A DNA stretch of 64,000 nt from Parus major. Lineage: Eukaryota; Chordata; Aves; Passeriformes; Paridae. The DNA lies in the NCBI RefSeq assembly GCF_001522545.3, contig NC_031769.1, forward strand, positions 14,988,256 to 15,052,255. The letters run 5' to 3'. Positions within the stretch are counted from its first letter, which is position 1; every line of letters starts with the position of its first letter. The notes under the pieces are model-generated. The model was not told the origin of the DNA. It saw nothing but the letters and a program-made list of their open reading frames with translations, and did not search any database. A program made the position numbers and the translations under genes. Below are positions 10,104 through 23,400 of the stretch, piece after piece.

Positions 10104-10230
10104 ACTGCCACAGAACACTGTGAAATTATCATCAGTGGTAAATACGGGTTCAGAAAAACATGATGACTTCAGGGATTCTATTGAGACGTTTTTAAATGGT
10201 CTTGAGTGATGTAATCAGGTTAAATACAAG
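10104..10230 (+). other. MAP3K8: Probable MAP3K8 5' exon (mostly untranslated)
   Basis: A 127-bp segment with a strong pyrimidine-rich acceptor (TTTGCTTTTTTTAATAG, ending 10103) and a perfect donor (ACAAG then GTAAGT at 10231). Spliced to the next exon at 11110 it would form the 5' leader of MAP3K8. It contains a 12-codon upstream ORF (10160-10195), an AUG immediately followed by a stop (10209-10214), and an ATG at 10196 that runs in frame across the splice into the kinase. Support is from splice signals only; no transcript evidence is available. Confidence 0.5.
10160..10195 (+). other. Upstream ORF in the MAP3K8 5' exon
   Basis: ATG ATG ... TTT TAA, 11 codons plus stop, entirely inside the candidate 5' exon. 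It is followed directly by the ATG at 10196. If the exon is transcribed, this would reduce scanning to the main start. It is too short to be judged for coding constraint. Confidence 0.35.
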
Positions 10231-11109
10231 GTAAGTGCTCAAGACATTTATGTGTTGGAAGCTATTTGTGTCAGTATTTTAATGACTGGCCATGCATGTG
10301 TTTTTAAATTGAATATGTAACTCTCTGGAATAGAAAGGGACTTTTTAGGAAGGTGAACCCAGCTTGGTGTAAATCCATTCCAGCAAAATAGTTGCAATAG
10401 TAACCTTAAAAGTTACTGGTAGGATTAGTCGGAACAGAACAAACTGCTGGAAACCACTTCAAAAGCTCATTGCTTTTATGATAGCTCAGTTTCTAACTTT
10501 CTTCTGAAAGTCAGGGTGAAAATTTCAGTTCAAGTCTAGTTCTGACCAGTTATTTGCAAAAAAATATGGCTTTTGTATCTCAGGTGGCAACAGTTGTGCT
10601 GTGTACAATGATATTAACAGATGCCTATTACTCGTGGAATGACCTTGCTTGGGACCTTTCCTTCTTTCTTAATACATCACATAAATTGTCAATACAAACT
10701 TAGACATAAACTGAGAATGTTCATATCTCTCTTTGTTGCTCTTTTCCAAACAATGAATTCCTTTGTTTGTATTGAGGGTGCACCTTCATTTTTGCATATC
10801 TATCACAGTGGTGTATTCTTACTGTACCTGTTCCTCATAGGGAAAGCTTTATCATAGTAAATTCCAAGAGTGAATGACAGGAGAGGTTAATTAGTAACTT
10901 CTAAATAAATTTCACTAGCAAATATTTCTCCATTTTGTCTTCACCCAGGATCCTAATTTTGATTTTCTTCATAATACAAGTTACTAATTTTAAATCTAAC
11001 TGTATAATGGTGAGCTGCTGATGACTCTGATAACTCCTTTTCATTCTTACTTTGCTAAAACAAATTTCAGTGAAAAGTGTTTTCAAGTTTGTTTCTTTTT
11101 TTTTTCCAG
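10231..11109 (+). other. MAP3K8: MAP3K8 intron before the start-codon exon
   Basis: Intron between the inferred 5' exon and the exon with the initiator. It ends in a strong T-rich acceptor (GTTTCTTTTTTTTTTCCAG, ending 11109). No repeat or gene recognised. Confidence 0.55.
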
Positions 11110-11134
11110 AAGTGATTTTGCAAAGTGGACAGTA

Positions 11135-11470
11135 ATGGAGTATATGAGCACAGGTAGTGATTGCAAAGAGGAGATTGACTTGTTGCTAGCTGATCTAAAT
11201 ATGTCTGAGGTGATAGCCATCATGGAAAACCATTATCCAGGTGAAGACATTGCAGTCTACGAAGACAACTTAATTACAATGTGTGAAGAGGCAAATCAAA
11301 ATGATGAACGTGCAGAATCGTTACTGTTTTGTGAAAGGGAAGTCTCTTTGATGTCCTCTGTCAAATATGGGACTGTGGAAGACCTGCTTGCTTTTGCAAA
11401 TCAGGTGTCTAACACTGCAAAACAATTTAAAGGATGCAGACAACAGGAATCTGGAATCCTCTTGAATATG
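11135..11470 (+). CDS. MAP3K8: MAP3K8 coding exon 1 (N-terminal regulatory region)
   Basis: The exon itself starts at 11110 after a CCAG acceptor, and the ATG is at 11135 with G at -3 and G at +4. It encodes 112 residues from MEYMSTGSD to GILLNM and ends in phase 0 at GTATGT. The NQNDE and [20 protein letters not shown] stretches match human MAP3K8. The frame is open upstream of the ATG as far as the acceptor, which matters for the possible N-terminal extension. Confidence 0.97.
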
Positions 11471-14400
11471 GTATGTCTGTTTTAATTACTTTGTCATTTC
11501 ATACTGAATGTCATTTCATAGACCTTAGGAATTAGAAGTTTTTAATGATTCTAAGTAAAGATTGCTTCCAGGAGTAACAGGCTGTGGTTTTCTGTGCAAC
11601 CCTGGGGCTGGAAGGGGTCTCTAAACCTATCAAGTCTAGCCCCTGCAGTCTCAGATAGCTATGGAGAAAGGTCTGTTGTTCAGAAGAATCCACTCTGTTA
11701 TCTCCTAGTATCCCTGGAGCTTAGAAAACATTTCCCAGTATTGAATACAAACTTCAGACTAGCAGTCAAAAAGTAAAATCTACAACTCATTTTGTCCTTT
11801 CAGTACTTAAAAGTGGCTTATAAAATCCACAACTTGTATAAAAAAGAGGGGGAATGACTTTTTATAAAGTCATGTAGTGATAGGAAGGAGGAATGATTTT
11901 AAACTGAAAGTACAGAGATTTATTTACTCTGAGGGTGGTAAGGCTCTGAAACAGACTGTCTAGAGAAACTGTGGATGTCCCATCCCTAGAAGTGTTCAAG
12001 GCCAGGTTGGATGGGGCCCTGAGCAACCTGACCTCAGGGGTCAAGGGGGTGACATCCCTTCCCACAGTAGGGGAATTGCAACTAGCCGATCTTTTAAGGT
12101 TCCTTCCAACCAAAGCCTATCTATGATTCTATGAATTATGGTGATTTACAGGTCTGGGAAACAGTAAGAGTATTCTAGTACCTTGTGTTCATACATTCAT
12201 TCATTATGAACATTCATTATGCAAACTTCCAAATATAAATATCTAGGATCTAATGATATAGTTCCTAAATTTGCTCTATCTGCACAAAATGTCAACAGTA
12301 GTAATGTAAGGAGAAAAAACACGTACTATCAAGTGTGATTTTAAGAGTTAAAATATTATGTAATATCTCACACTGCTGAATTCAAGTATATACATGTGTT
12401 GTTTTGAGATGTTAATTTTTTCCTTAAAATTGTTAGTTTTCAACAAGCATCTCTGGATATTAGTGTCATTAAACTTTTGTTTAAGATCATTTGCTGTGGG
12501 AACAATGAATGTTGCAATGGAATTCTGTTTATGTATGTTGGTATTGCTGCAGTATTTTTTAAGATGTTCAATATCTATAATCTTAAATATCTTGAATATG
12601 AAATATATTTTTATATATTATATATACAATATATATTTGAATATCTTGCATATGATATATATTTCATATTAAATGTATTTTATATGTGAACACTGAGTGC
12701 TTGAGGCTTACTTGTTACTTGGGGTGTTGCTTTATTCTGGTTTGGAGGGAGCATTGCAGTATTGCAAAACAATCACTTTCCAACTCTGTAACATTGAAAT
12801 GACACTTAGTGATATTAAATATTTCTATACTTAGGGTCAACACTGTTCTACATGCTCATGGTTGTTTTGCTTGCATATTGGTTCTACAGATGCATACAAT
12901 TGGTATGAACCAAGTACTATTAGGTGCATGTGATCCCATTATGCAACTGAGGGTTGGAGGCAGGGCATTACTTTTGGATGCATTTCAATAGGTATTACAG
13001 ATATTTCTCTGTAAATATCTACAGCATTTTGGTTAGGGTCAGGAGTGTTTCTGATTGCCTGGTGACTCCCCTGACTGCACTGTGGCTTGCATCACAAAGG
13101 GTCTTGAAGTGCACAAGCTGGATTTCTTTTAGTTAAAACTGAACTGAAAGATGCATGGCATCCACAGACAAATGTTCACAGGCTCAGGCTAGGAGCTAGT
13201 CCTAAAATCCTCCTGAAAACATGGCGTGGTGGTCGCCGCTGTCTTGCTCTGTAAATCAGCTCTGCTTGGCATCTCTTCCTTTCCAGGATAAGGTGTAACC
13301 CATATGGATTAGTCTCAACACTTTGAAATGCAGAAGTAGGCAAGCAAGATGTTCAGATTGTTAGATATGTACAGATTGCTTTACTCTGACTCCAATAAAT
13401 AGAAGGGAGACTTGTTTTCTCTATCTTAAGCAGAATACTTTTTATTAAAGGACAGTCCCCCATATCCCCTTGGCCAAAGGTTAAGAATTTATACTCCTCA
13501 GATTTAGGAACTTAGAAGAATTAATTTATTTCATTAGGTACAAATCACAAATGACAGTTTTAGCAGTCAAGAAGGTACTTTCCTAATTGAAAAGCATAAA
13601 GGTAGATTGAGAATCAAAGATTATAGTTTTATCTTAAATAGAAATGTAAGCCAAATAATCTTCCTGGTCCACTTTTATCTTAGAAAGGGTATCTGAAGAG
13701 CTGAGTATTTGAGGCCCTGTGACAGGTATGAAATGTTAAATAACCTTGATGTGATTTTACATCTCTTCAAGAATCTTGAAAAAGTAGCAGTAAGGAGATT
13801 AATGATATTCCAGATACTGGCTGAAATAATTAGAAGCATATTAATAGGAAATATTATAAATTTTGTAGCTGGGAGACTGAAGAAGCAACATCAGAGATCA
13901 AGCAGTACTCACATGACTGTTGTTAGGCGTTTGGTTTCTCTCTGTCACGTGCAGAGGGAGGGAGCTGTTTGGGAGAAAGATTTAGAGCAAGATATGACTT
14001 AGGTGCCCTGAATCCCCTCCTTGCCTAGCTGGTCATAGAGAAGAACCAAAGCTCCCAACATTATCCATCTAGAGAGCCAATGTTACTCCCACTCTTCTTT
14101 TTAAACTGTGGTATAAAACTAGAGGAAAGTAGCTGGTAAAATCAAGGCAGGCTTCTTTGACCTTCTACTGAGCAGCAGAAACTCCAATACACAATGGAAA
14201 ATTAAACTCCTAGCAGTACATGTGATATTAGGAAATGCTGAAACTCTTGCTCACATTGTATAAGATAACCTGTGAGTAACAGGTATGTGGCATAACAAGA
14301 TTACAGGAAGGACAAACATGTGCAGGTAAATCTAATAACAAGAGGTAGGTAATTTCATTAACCCAGCTGCTGTTGTTGTTGTTTCAAAACAATTAATTGC

Positions 14401-17400
14401 AACTTACACTTCATAAGTTAGTCACTGAAGAGAAGCGTGGATGCCTGGGCTATGAATGAATGCCACACCTCACATGCTGTTCTCATTTGGCATTCCTAAA
14501 TAAAGACTGCTAAGCAGATCGTGTGCATCATACACATAAGTGATATTTTTTTTTCCACTATATGTATAAAATTAGTTAGATTTGAAGTAGTTTTAACTTC
14601 ACTGTGGTTTTTTATTATTTATTTAACTCTACAGATCACACCCAAGAATGGGCGCTATCAAATTGACTCAGATGTTCTCCTGTTTCCATGGAAGTTGACT
14701 TACAGGAATATTGGTTCTGATTTTATTCCTCGGGGAGCTTTTGGGAAAGTGTACTTAGCCCAAGACAGAGAAACCAAGAAACGAATGGCATGCAAACTGG
14801 TATGTTAGTTCAGTAGTTTTATCTCTGAGCAAATAATGTATAACATACTACTTACAGTATATTTTCAAATATGTCTGCATCAAATTCCACTGTTGGCTGA
14901 TGATCATCTTGGTTTTGCTGGCCTAGACAAGGTGGGGAAAATGCACACCACTGTTAGCTTGTTTTAATTTTTTGGCTCTAAAGCTGCAAATGTTTCATCA
15001 TTTTGAAAGTACCTAGAAGTGTGTGTAACTGGCATGTTGGGGTGTGGTGCAGAGTAGATTTTCTACTTGTCCTGCTATGGTAAAATATTGGTATGAGATC
15101 CTGTCCCTGCTGAATGTCTAGCAAAACCCTGCTGCTGCAGAAGTTTTAGGCTCTTGTCCTTTAACTGAGATGCTTAGACTTCAGTTTTCTTTACTCCAGT
15201 GATATTAAGAACTGAGAATTCAGTATGTGCAACTCTAACTGTGTTTTATGCACTGATGGAGTTAAGGTTGTGAGATGCCTCAAAAGAACAGCTGAGCACT
15301 GCCCTACTTTTATGCAAGCCAGCGTTTTCTTCCAGCTATTCCATTTAACATACTATTTTGAATTGAGCAATAAGTATTCAGGGCCAGTAAAAGCTCAGTT
15401 GGGATGACAACAGTTGCTCTATATCCCCCAGATCATGAATAAGTACCTGTATTAACTCTGTGTGTGAAAGAGTTGGGAAGGTATGTCCTTCCCCTGCAGC
15501 CAGGGCGTCCACAAGGGGACAGATTGTTAACTGCTCCTGCATAACCCACTGCAGAATTAAGTATACTAATGTTTCTGAAAATGCAAATAGTATTTCTCAC
15601 TGAAATAAATGAGCCTCTTCTCTAGTTCACAGACATGGGTCCAAGGGAAGAAAACTAAACAGAGCAGTAGTAGCTTTTCTTTGTGTAAGCAGACTGCTTT
15701 TATTGTCTCAACAATCTGCCATCAGTACTTTTTAAAGAAATATCGTGCTGCTGGTGCTCCTTTCAAAGCAGGTTTCATTTCTTGTAAGCCATAAACCAGT
15801 GCTGATAAGGACTCAATTGAGGTCATTAATGGGCCTGAGCACTGCAAGCACCGATCCACCTGTCAGGTGGGTGTGTAGTTCTGGTAGTGCAGATGAGTGC
15901 ACAAAGCTAATGGAAAAAGCAGTGGGAATTTTATCTCCTTCACCAGGAAGTTTGCATAAAGCTTTTGCGTAATCGCTGGATTTTGACGGGAATAACTCTT
16001 GCTACATTGCTTTTTCTGGAAGATTGCACTTTTTATTTGGGCACAATTCCAAAATATCTCTCAACTTTTAACAGGATGTCTCTCAGCTGCAAAGGAAGAC
16101 AAGTCACAGGAGTAAAGTAAATCTCATTATTTTAAGAATTGGATACAAGTGCTACACGTCCTTATTTTCTGTTAATGTATAGAATAATTAGTGTCAACAT
16201 GGATAACTTGTTTCTATTATGGACAACTGTGGCTTTGTTTCAATGTCCTAGGTCCCAGTGGAACAGTTCAAACCATCAGATGTTGAAATACAGGCATGTT
16301 TCCGTCATGAAAACATTGCTGAATTATACGGCGCTATTTTGTGGGATGAGACGATCCATCTCTTCATGGAAGCTGGAGAGGGAGGATCTGTCATGGAAAA
16401 GCTGGAGAGCTGTGGTCCTATGAGAGAGTTTGAAATAATTTGGGTGACAAAGCATATTCTGAAAGGACTTGACTTTCTCCACTCAAAGAGGATTATCCAC
16501 CATGATATCAAACGTACGTCTGTGTGATTCCTTGGGGTGCTTTCTGGTCCTGGCTGGGCTGGGGCCCTGGTGAGACTGAGCTGGGGCACGTAGCCTTACA
16601 TCTCTAAGTGGGAGGGATGGATAATGCCTAACAAATGGCAAGGTCAGGTTCTGGAGATAATAGCTACTTACACTATTTATTAATTCACTCCAGCAGAGAG
16701 GGTAATTAGAAAGTCGTAGATCCTATGCCATTCATGAGCAACTCAATTTAAATAAAAAGCTAAAGATTGAACTTATCAGTCTGTGTTCAGCTAAAGTTTC
16801 CTGCTTTCAAAATAAATTCATCCTGAATGTTTCCATGCTCACCTTCAACTCACACCTTCTTTTAGGTTTTACATTTTTATACCTCTGTTCCTCAGTTTGA
16901 GACACTTTGGAAGTAAATACATAATTTGTGCTGTTCTTTTCTTTCAACAAGTACAGCAAATTTATATATATATATATATAAAGTATTTTTTATATATTGT
17001 ATATATTTAATATATAAAATATATTTGCATATTTAATACATTTTAATTAAAATTTTCTTTTTAAAAACTGGATATTTACATGTGTAAATAATAAAACATT
17101 GATGTTAAGTCTAAATTAAATATACTAATATTAAATTGCTTTAAAATTCAGTTTTCACATGTTGCATTTAAATTAGTATTAAATGTTGTTTCTCCCAGTA
17201 CCACCTCGGCCCACAGATAATCTCTGTGAGTTTATTTAGCTGAACTTGAGGGTTGAACGTAGAAATATTCAGACTGAAGCATTACAATAGTTCACAGAAG
17301 ATGATGGTTAGAAATTGCTAAATTTTTATTTCAGTCTTGCGTTTTCAGTTTTTGGGTTTTTTTTTAATTTGGTATGGGTCCGTAGTTTAGATGTAAGCCT

Positions 17401-20400
17401 TTGTGATTCTGACAGCTACACAAATGCTTATTTTTTCCCTTAATTTTTCTTTCTTATTTGTAGTAAGAGTCTTTCCTATGGGTTTATTTTAAATGGCTCT
17501 AACAAAGACATTATTTAAACTATCTAAAAACCAAGCCAGCCCAAAGCCTACTACGTCCAGGTAGTGAATAGTAGAACCAGCCCATTGTGAATGTGGTGGA
17601 TATGAGTGTGTTCTGCTTTTCCCAGCCTTTTCCTGTGTTGGTGGATGCAGGGCAGATGATGAGGCAGAGGTTGCCTGGGGCAGATGTGGTAGTCCAGAGG
17701 TGCAGGGGGTGAGCCCTGACCACGCTCCTGCCTGTTTGGTGCCAGGGATGAGCTGAGTACTCCAGGCCTGAGGGGGAGTCATGCCCACTGCCTGGCAAGG
17801 CAACCTCCAGGCAGGGAGCAGTGTGTGTTTTCCCTTCCCAGGTAGAATCAATAGAAAAGAATGTTTCCCAAAACCTCTGATTATTTCTTCACTCTATCTG
17901 CTGCTTTTGAGCTGCAGTTAAGTCTGTTCTGCTGATACAGAAGATGAGGATTTTATTGAGAGGGAGAAAATGCCCTTAGCAAAGGCGAGGAGGAAGACAT
18001 TCTGCTTCTTGGGAGGTGTTCAGTGTTGCCACTCATTTTAGCCCTTGGTTGGAGAGCAGTTAAATCATCAGGCTGTTTGGTGGGGGGAGCTGCAGTCCAA
18101 AATCAGCTGCAGCTGGAACTGGTATGATCCCAGGCAGGCAGCAGATCCTGCTGCACTGTGGCAGTGTGGTCCTTTGCACCATCTGTTATGGGGGGTTTAA
18201 AATCCGTATCTTCAAAGTTATCCCTAAAATTACAGATTTATGTAGTCTTTATTGTTGGTAAGGAGGCAATTGTGTGAAGCATTGCTGCAGGAATCAGAAC
18301 TGCTGAAATCAAGTCAGTCCTCCCACTGGGTGGTCATGGTAGGCATTGTCAAGGTGGAAAATGGCCCACAGTTTCCTGTAAGAGAAATATGTTTCTGTTG
18401 TGTAACTTGGAGACTTCATTTTACTACATCTTCTGAAACAGCAAACAATTTCTCAAGGCTCACACTGGGCACTACATTCTTAAATATTTGATCAGAAATA
18501 CAGCTGCAAACAATGCCTCTGAGTACAAAGTTGTGCCTTAGGCAGATTTCTATGAAGGAAAGTAAATTAAGCTCCTAGATGCTACTGCAGTTCAGAGGGA
18601 GTTTGAAATGCTCAGTCTTCTGTTATTTTTACAGCTATTGTCTGTCCTGTATTGTCCTGCTGAGCTGCCCTCACTGACTGGTGCAGGTGACTGGTGTGGC
18701 TGCACCCTCGTTACCCTTTGTTTCTGTCTTCACTTAGAAGAAAAACTTACTGGTGTTATAAGCAATTGTGCTGTTTATAGACAGAGCTGCATTGCACAAT
18801 CTCCACCTTGGAGACCATTAAACATCTTCAGAGCACTGTGCTGTGGTGCCTATCAGTCTTCTACCTACCTCCTCTACCCTCAGCCTTTTCCTCTCTCATC
18901 TTTTCTTTTAATTTTAAGCTAAAAAAATGACCAAACATTGATTCTTTTACGTAAACTGATCCAGTTTGATTTTTAATATATTATTTAAAATGGAACCAAA
19001 TCATTACCAGACCTATTTTGTCTAGAAGGATATTGGCTGTAGAGAGTGGTTGTGCTAATCTCTCTCCCTTTGCAGGCTAGCATCTGAATGAAACAGGAGT
19101 GTTGTAAAATAAATACCAAACGTGCCATACACTTAAATGATGTGATTTTCGTTTTTCTTTTAGCAAGCAACATTGTCTTTATGTCAACTAAGGCTGTTTT
19201 GGTCGATTTTGGCCTAAGTGTTCAAATGACTGAAGACATTTACTATCCCAAAGACCTTAGAGGAACAGAGGTAAGAAGCTGAAGGGACAAAGGGCTTTAT
19301 ATTGCATTAAATCCTATGGCTATGGTGTTTAGGCTCAAATTTGAAGCTGAGGATTTAGAAGCATGGTAAAATAGTTGCTATAAAACCTATAAAAAAGTTG
19401 CAGACATTAATGGAGTCTCAATTATGTTTTTATTTTCAAGTTGCTGAATGGAATGCTTTGAAATCTGTGTCACTTTCTCTGCAGTGCCATTTGTTAGCAA
19501 TTAGGAAGTCAAACAGTACTCTGAGGAGGGTTGTTTGCAGTGTTTCAGCTGCTGGTCAGAGACACTTCAAACAGGAATTTGTTCTTTGCTGTAGCAAAGA
19601 TTTCCTCTGAGATACTCACTATAGACTGTATATATATTTATCTGTATGTATATAGTATGCTCAACACCATACTTTGATGCCTCCATCATAACCACAGAAA
19701 TTAGAGATGTCTGGGTTTTATCCCTTAGCCCTTCTAAGCTCTGTTCCCCATCTAAATGTAACCCTTTGGTTCTTCACAGGTTCTTCACTGTCATGGCACA
19801 GTTCACAGTTATCTGGTAAAATTGCTCAGACATTACAGTGATAGAGGTGGGGTCATTTTAAATGTTCTCAGTAACTTTGAGATTCTGCACACCACTAGGG
19901 CTGCGTTCCTGCCAAGGGGTTTCCAGGGCTGGAGTTTTAGCAAACAACCAAGCAGCAACAATGAGCTTGGATAGCTGCTGCAGATGTGGTATTTGTGTTT
20001 CCTGTGTCTAGAGGAGATTGTTTACAGGAAATACTTTAAGCTGAAATGTTGGCACATATCCTTTTAATAGTCTTCCACGTGTATAAAGAGGAGATCTTTG
20101 TGTAACTGTCAAAAAACATTTCATTTTTAGAAGGGTAGTATAAACCAAGATTCTGCAGAAGGTCGGATTTATTTGTTTATTTTTTCAAGATAATTGAGAA
20201 AACACTTGAATATTTGTTTTCAATGTCATTCTAGTCAGGGGAGTTAAAAGCTTAAAATTCTTGCTGATCTGGAAGCAGCATGCTTTCTGCCATGCTTGAT
20301 ATGTGAGCTTTGTGGGGTTTTTACTTTGGTTTGGGGTTTTTTGTTTGTTCAAGGAGGTTTTGCATGCTGTTAATGCGAATAAGAACAGTGGTAGGTATGA

Positions 20401-23400
20401 GTTGGTAGGGTATTTCCCAATGATGGAGATGTGTGTAAACAGGAAATTTCCATAATTGTGGAGTAGACTGGTGAGGATCCACTTCTGGGTCTTGGAGGAC
20501 AGGCCAAGGTTGTGTTAGTAAGAACAAGTGAAAAGTGAAAACACTTCACTTCAGTATTTTCACTTTGCTGAGTGAAAAACACTTAGTTCTTCATTTAATA
20601 GGAGGAAAATGTTTCCACACACTTTAACACCTGCAGTTCTGTCCTCAGGAAGCTGATAGTCCCCCCAACCCTGAAATACAGACATGTTTGGTGTTTGCTG
20701 TCTCAGGGAAGCAGCAATCCTGCTGCAGCATCACAGCCAGAAGTGAGGTTGGAGAGACGGCACTGGGAAGGGAAATTTTCAGATACCAGTGAAAGACTTG
20801 CAGGCTAATGTTCCTGATGCTTCCTATAGGTTTTTCAGCTCACAGTCTTCATTCTAGGCCTCTTCCTCCCCACAGTGCCTAATTTTCACCCACAAATGCC
20901 CTTTGTAGTCTGGCTTTCTTGATTTTTTTTTTTTTTTTTTTCCAAAGTAAGATCTTAGCTCTCCAAAGTCCCTTTGAGTTTTTCACCCTGCATTATGGTG
21001 CCTTAAGAAGTGGTGCAGCTGTTGTGTTGTTCCTGCATGTAATGGTGCAACCCCTGGCTGGGGCTCTGTCACTGCCAGACCGCACTGTGCCTGTGAACTG
21101 CCTGGTTTTTCGTACATCTGGTGTTGGCAGGGACTTGTGTCCTTGAGGGAAGTAGCAGGTGGAGTAACCTTTGTCCTGTGTATGTTTTCTGGGAGTTAGG
21201 ATTTTTATTCACTTCTCTAGCACAGAAAGTCTGGATGTAGTGAATCTTCTTTGTGTTTATAAAAACAAATAGTTATGATTCTGGGCGACAGGATTGAAAG
21301 ATAAATTTTGTTTAGATGGTGTAGTGTGAAAAAAACTGGTGCTGCTTCTTTTGTGTACAAGTCATGCAGAACATTAAACTGTGGTTGTTATGAAACTGCT
21401 CTGCAGGAAATACTTTTTCTAGGCAGTTGCTACTCTTTCTGTTATGCTTCTGTCACTTTGTTAAACTATGTAAGCTTCAGTTACAACCATTTGAGGGTAA
21501 AAAGTTGTCTGCTAAAGTTTATTGAGTGTGGAAGGTATGATTCATTTTCAGGAATGCTAAACTAAACCTAGTGCAGCATGAAGAGGGGACTGGTTCTCAG
21601 CTGGGCTGTGACACTGGTCTGACTGGCAGGCAAGTGCCATCCCACAAGTCAGAAGGAATAAGAATGGGAGTTATGCATAGCTTGGAGCTGCCTGCTTTGG
21701 TGACAACAGTCTGAAATCAGAGCTTCAGAGCTCATTTTTGATTTTTGTCCCTGTGCAGTCAAGGTGCATCTTAACCATTTTCTCACCTTAACTGGAGACA
21801 GGAGCTTGTGCCAACATTCTTTCTTGAAGCAGCTGCTTTTTGCTTATGTAGGTTTCACTCAATTTGCACTTTATTTGCCAAACACTTCTTTTTACAAAAT
21901 TAGAACTTTTCTCCTTATGAGACTTAAAGGTGGAGGGTGCAGATGCACTGATTCTCTCTTAGCCCCGAGGAAAGCAATGGATAAAGTCAGTAGCAGCTGC
22001 AGACACCTGCTGAGGCTTTGCACACACTTTCAATCACAAGTTCTATTTGCAGATATGGAATGTAATTTACTAGAAACTATTCCTTGGAATTTGCGTGAGC
22101 CCTACAGCCGTTCTCAATCTGTGGCAATAAGCAATCAAACCATGTGGTGATGACTTAACTTCCTGCCCTTGTGTCAGTTAATGGCTTTTAATGTGATTCT
22201 TTGTGTCAGGATGACTTGAACTAATTAAAGTTTGTTTGAATCCTTTAGAGGGAAATTGGTGAGGGAAAAGTAGAAACCTGAAGCAAATATGGTAGCTTGC
22301 TAGCCTGCTGTGCTGTGGGCTGTGCCCATGTGGTGTTGAAACCTGCTCCCAGGGCCAGTGGTGATGGCAGAGCTGTGCAGGGTGTGCCTCCTGCATCCTG
22401 CCTGGCTGAATCTCCTCCAGCTGTACTCCGAGCTGCCTGTTGCTGGCAGGAGCTTCCAAGATCCTTCTTCAGACTCTTGGCAAATTCAAATGTTTCTTGG
22501 CAAATGAAATGTTTGGAAGGAAACTTTCGTTTTCCATCAGGAAAGATCAGAATTTTTGGTTTGGAAAAAGGTTAGAAGAGGGCTTCTTGTCTTCATAGCT
22601 GCTCTGAGGATAATCTGGTGCAAAGGGCACCTAATTTTTAACTTATGCATTGCCTAGACCTGGCTTATTCCTTATCATCACATTTCTCAGGATAATGCTC
22701 CAACATGGAGGTTACTGAATAAGAAGGAGGAGGCAAGAAGAGTAAAGAAGACAGGAAGGAATATATATGTTATTTCTGCTCAGAAGGGTTGTGTAGTATT
22801 CTGTGTAACAAGAGTCTGAGGAGTGGGCTGCTACCCCCATCAGGGTGGCTGTCAGTCCAGTTCATCCTCTCTAGCTCATGCCCAGCCATTGTTCAGGCAG
22901 AATGGAGTAGTCCCAGCAGTGCCCCACTAAACAAACTGGCAATTCAGGCACCTGCTTTTGCTGTGGAGGGATGGGGCTTCTGCTACTCTGAACAAGGCAG
23001 AGCCATGGCTTGAACCTCAGCCTCTCACAGCTCAGCTAAGACCAACAGCAACTGAGCTGAGGCCTGTCTGAGGAGGGCAAGCCTGGAATATGAGTTTGTC
23101 CAGGTACTGTCTCTTTGGCTGTACTCATGCAGAACAGAACAATCTTATTTCCCAAATGGTGCTTGCAGGTACTAGTGGGATGCATCCCTTCTGAGGGGTT
23201 GTTTCCAGGATCACAAAATGGTAATTAAGTGTCTTTGGTTTGTTTTCCCCTGTTGAGTAATCTTTTTCTTTTTTTAACTATTTTTCACAGATTTACATGA
23301 GCCCTGAAGTTATCCTTTGCAGAGGTCACACAACAAAAGCAGACATCTACAGCATGGGAGCCACTATAATTCATATGCAAACAGGCATCCCACCCTGGGT

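Larger units (their letters stand above)
11471..14634 (+). other. MAP3K8: MAP3K8 intron with CR1 insertion and AT microsatellite
   Basis: A 3.2-kb intron between coding exons 1 and 2. Apart from the CR1 tail and the AT-rich microsatellite (both listed), no feature was recognised. Confidence 0.85.

Noticed and set aside
11590..11780. Segment resembling an antisense CR1 tail (GGGCTGGAAGGGGTCTCTAA)
   Set aside because: Only the first 50 bases are suggestive. The remainder does not follow CR1, so I did not call it.
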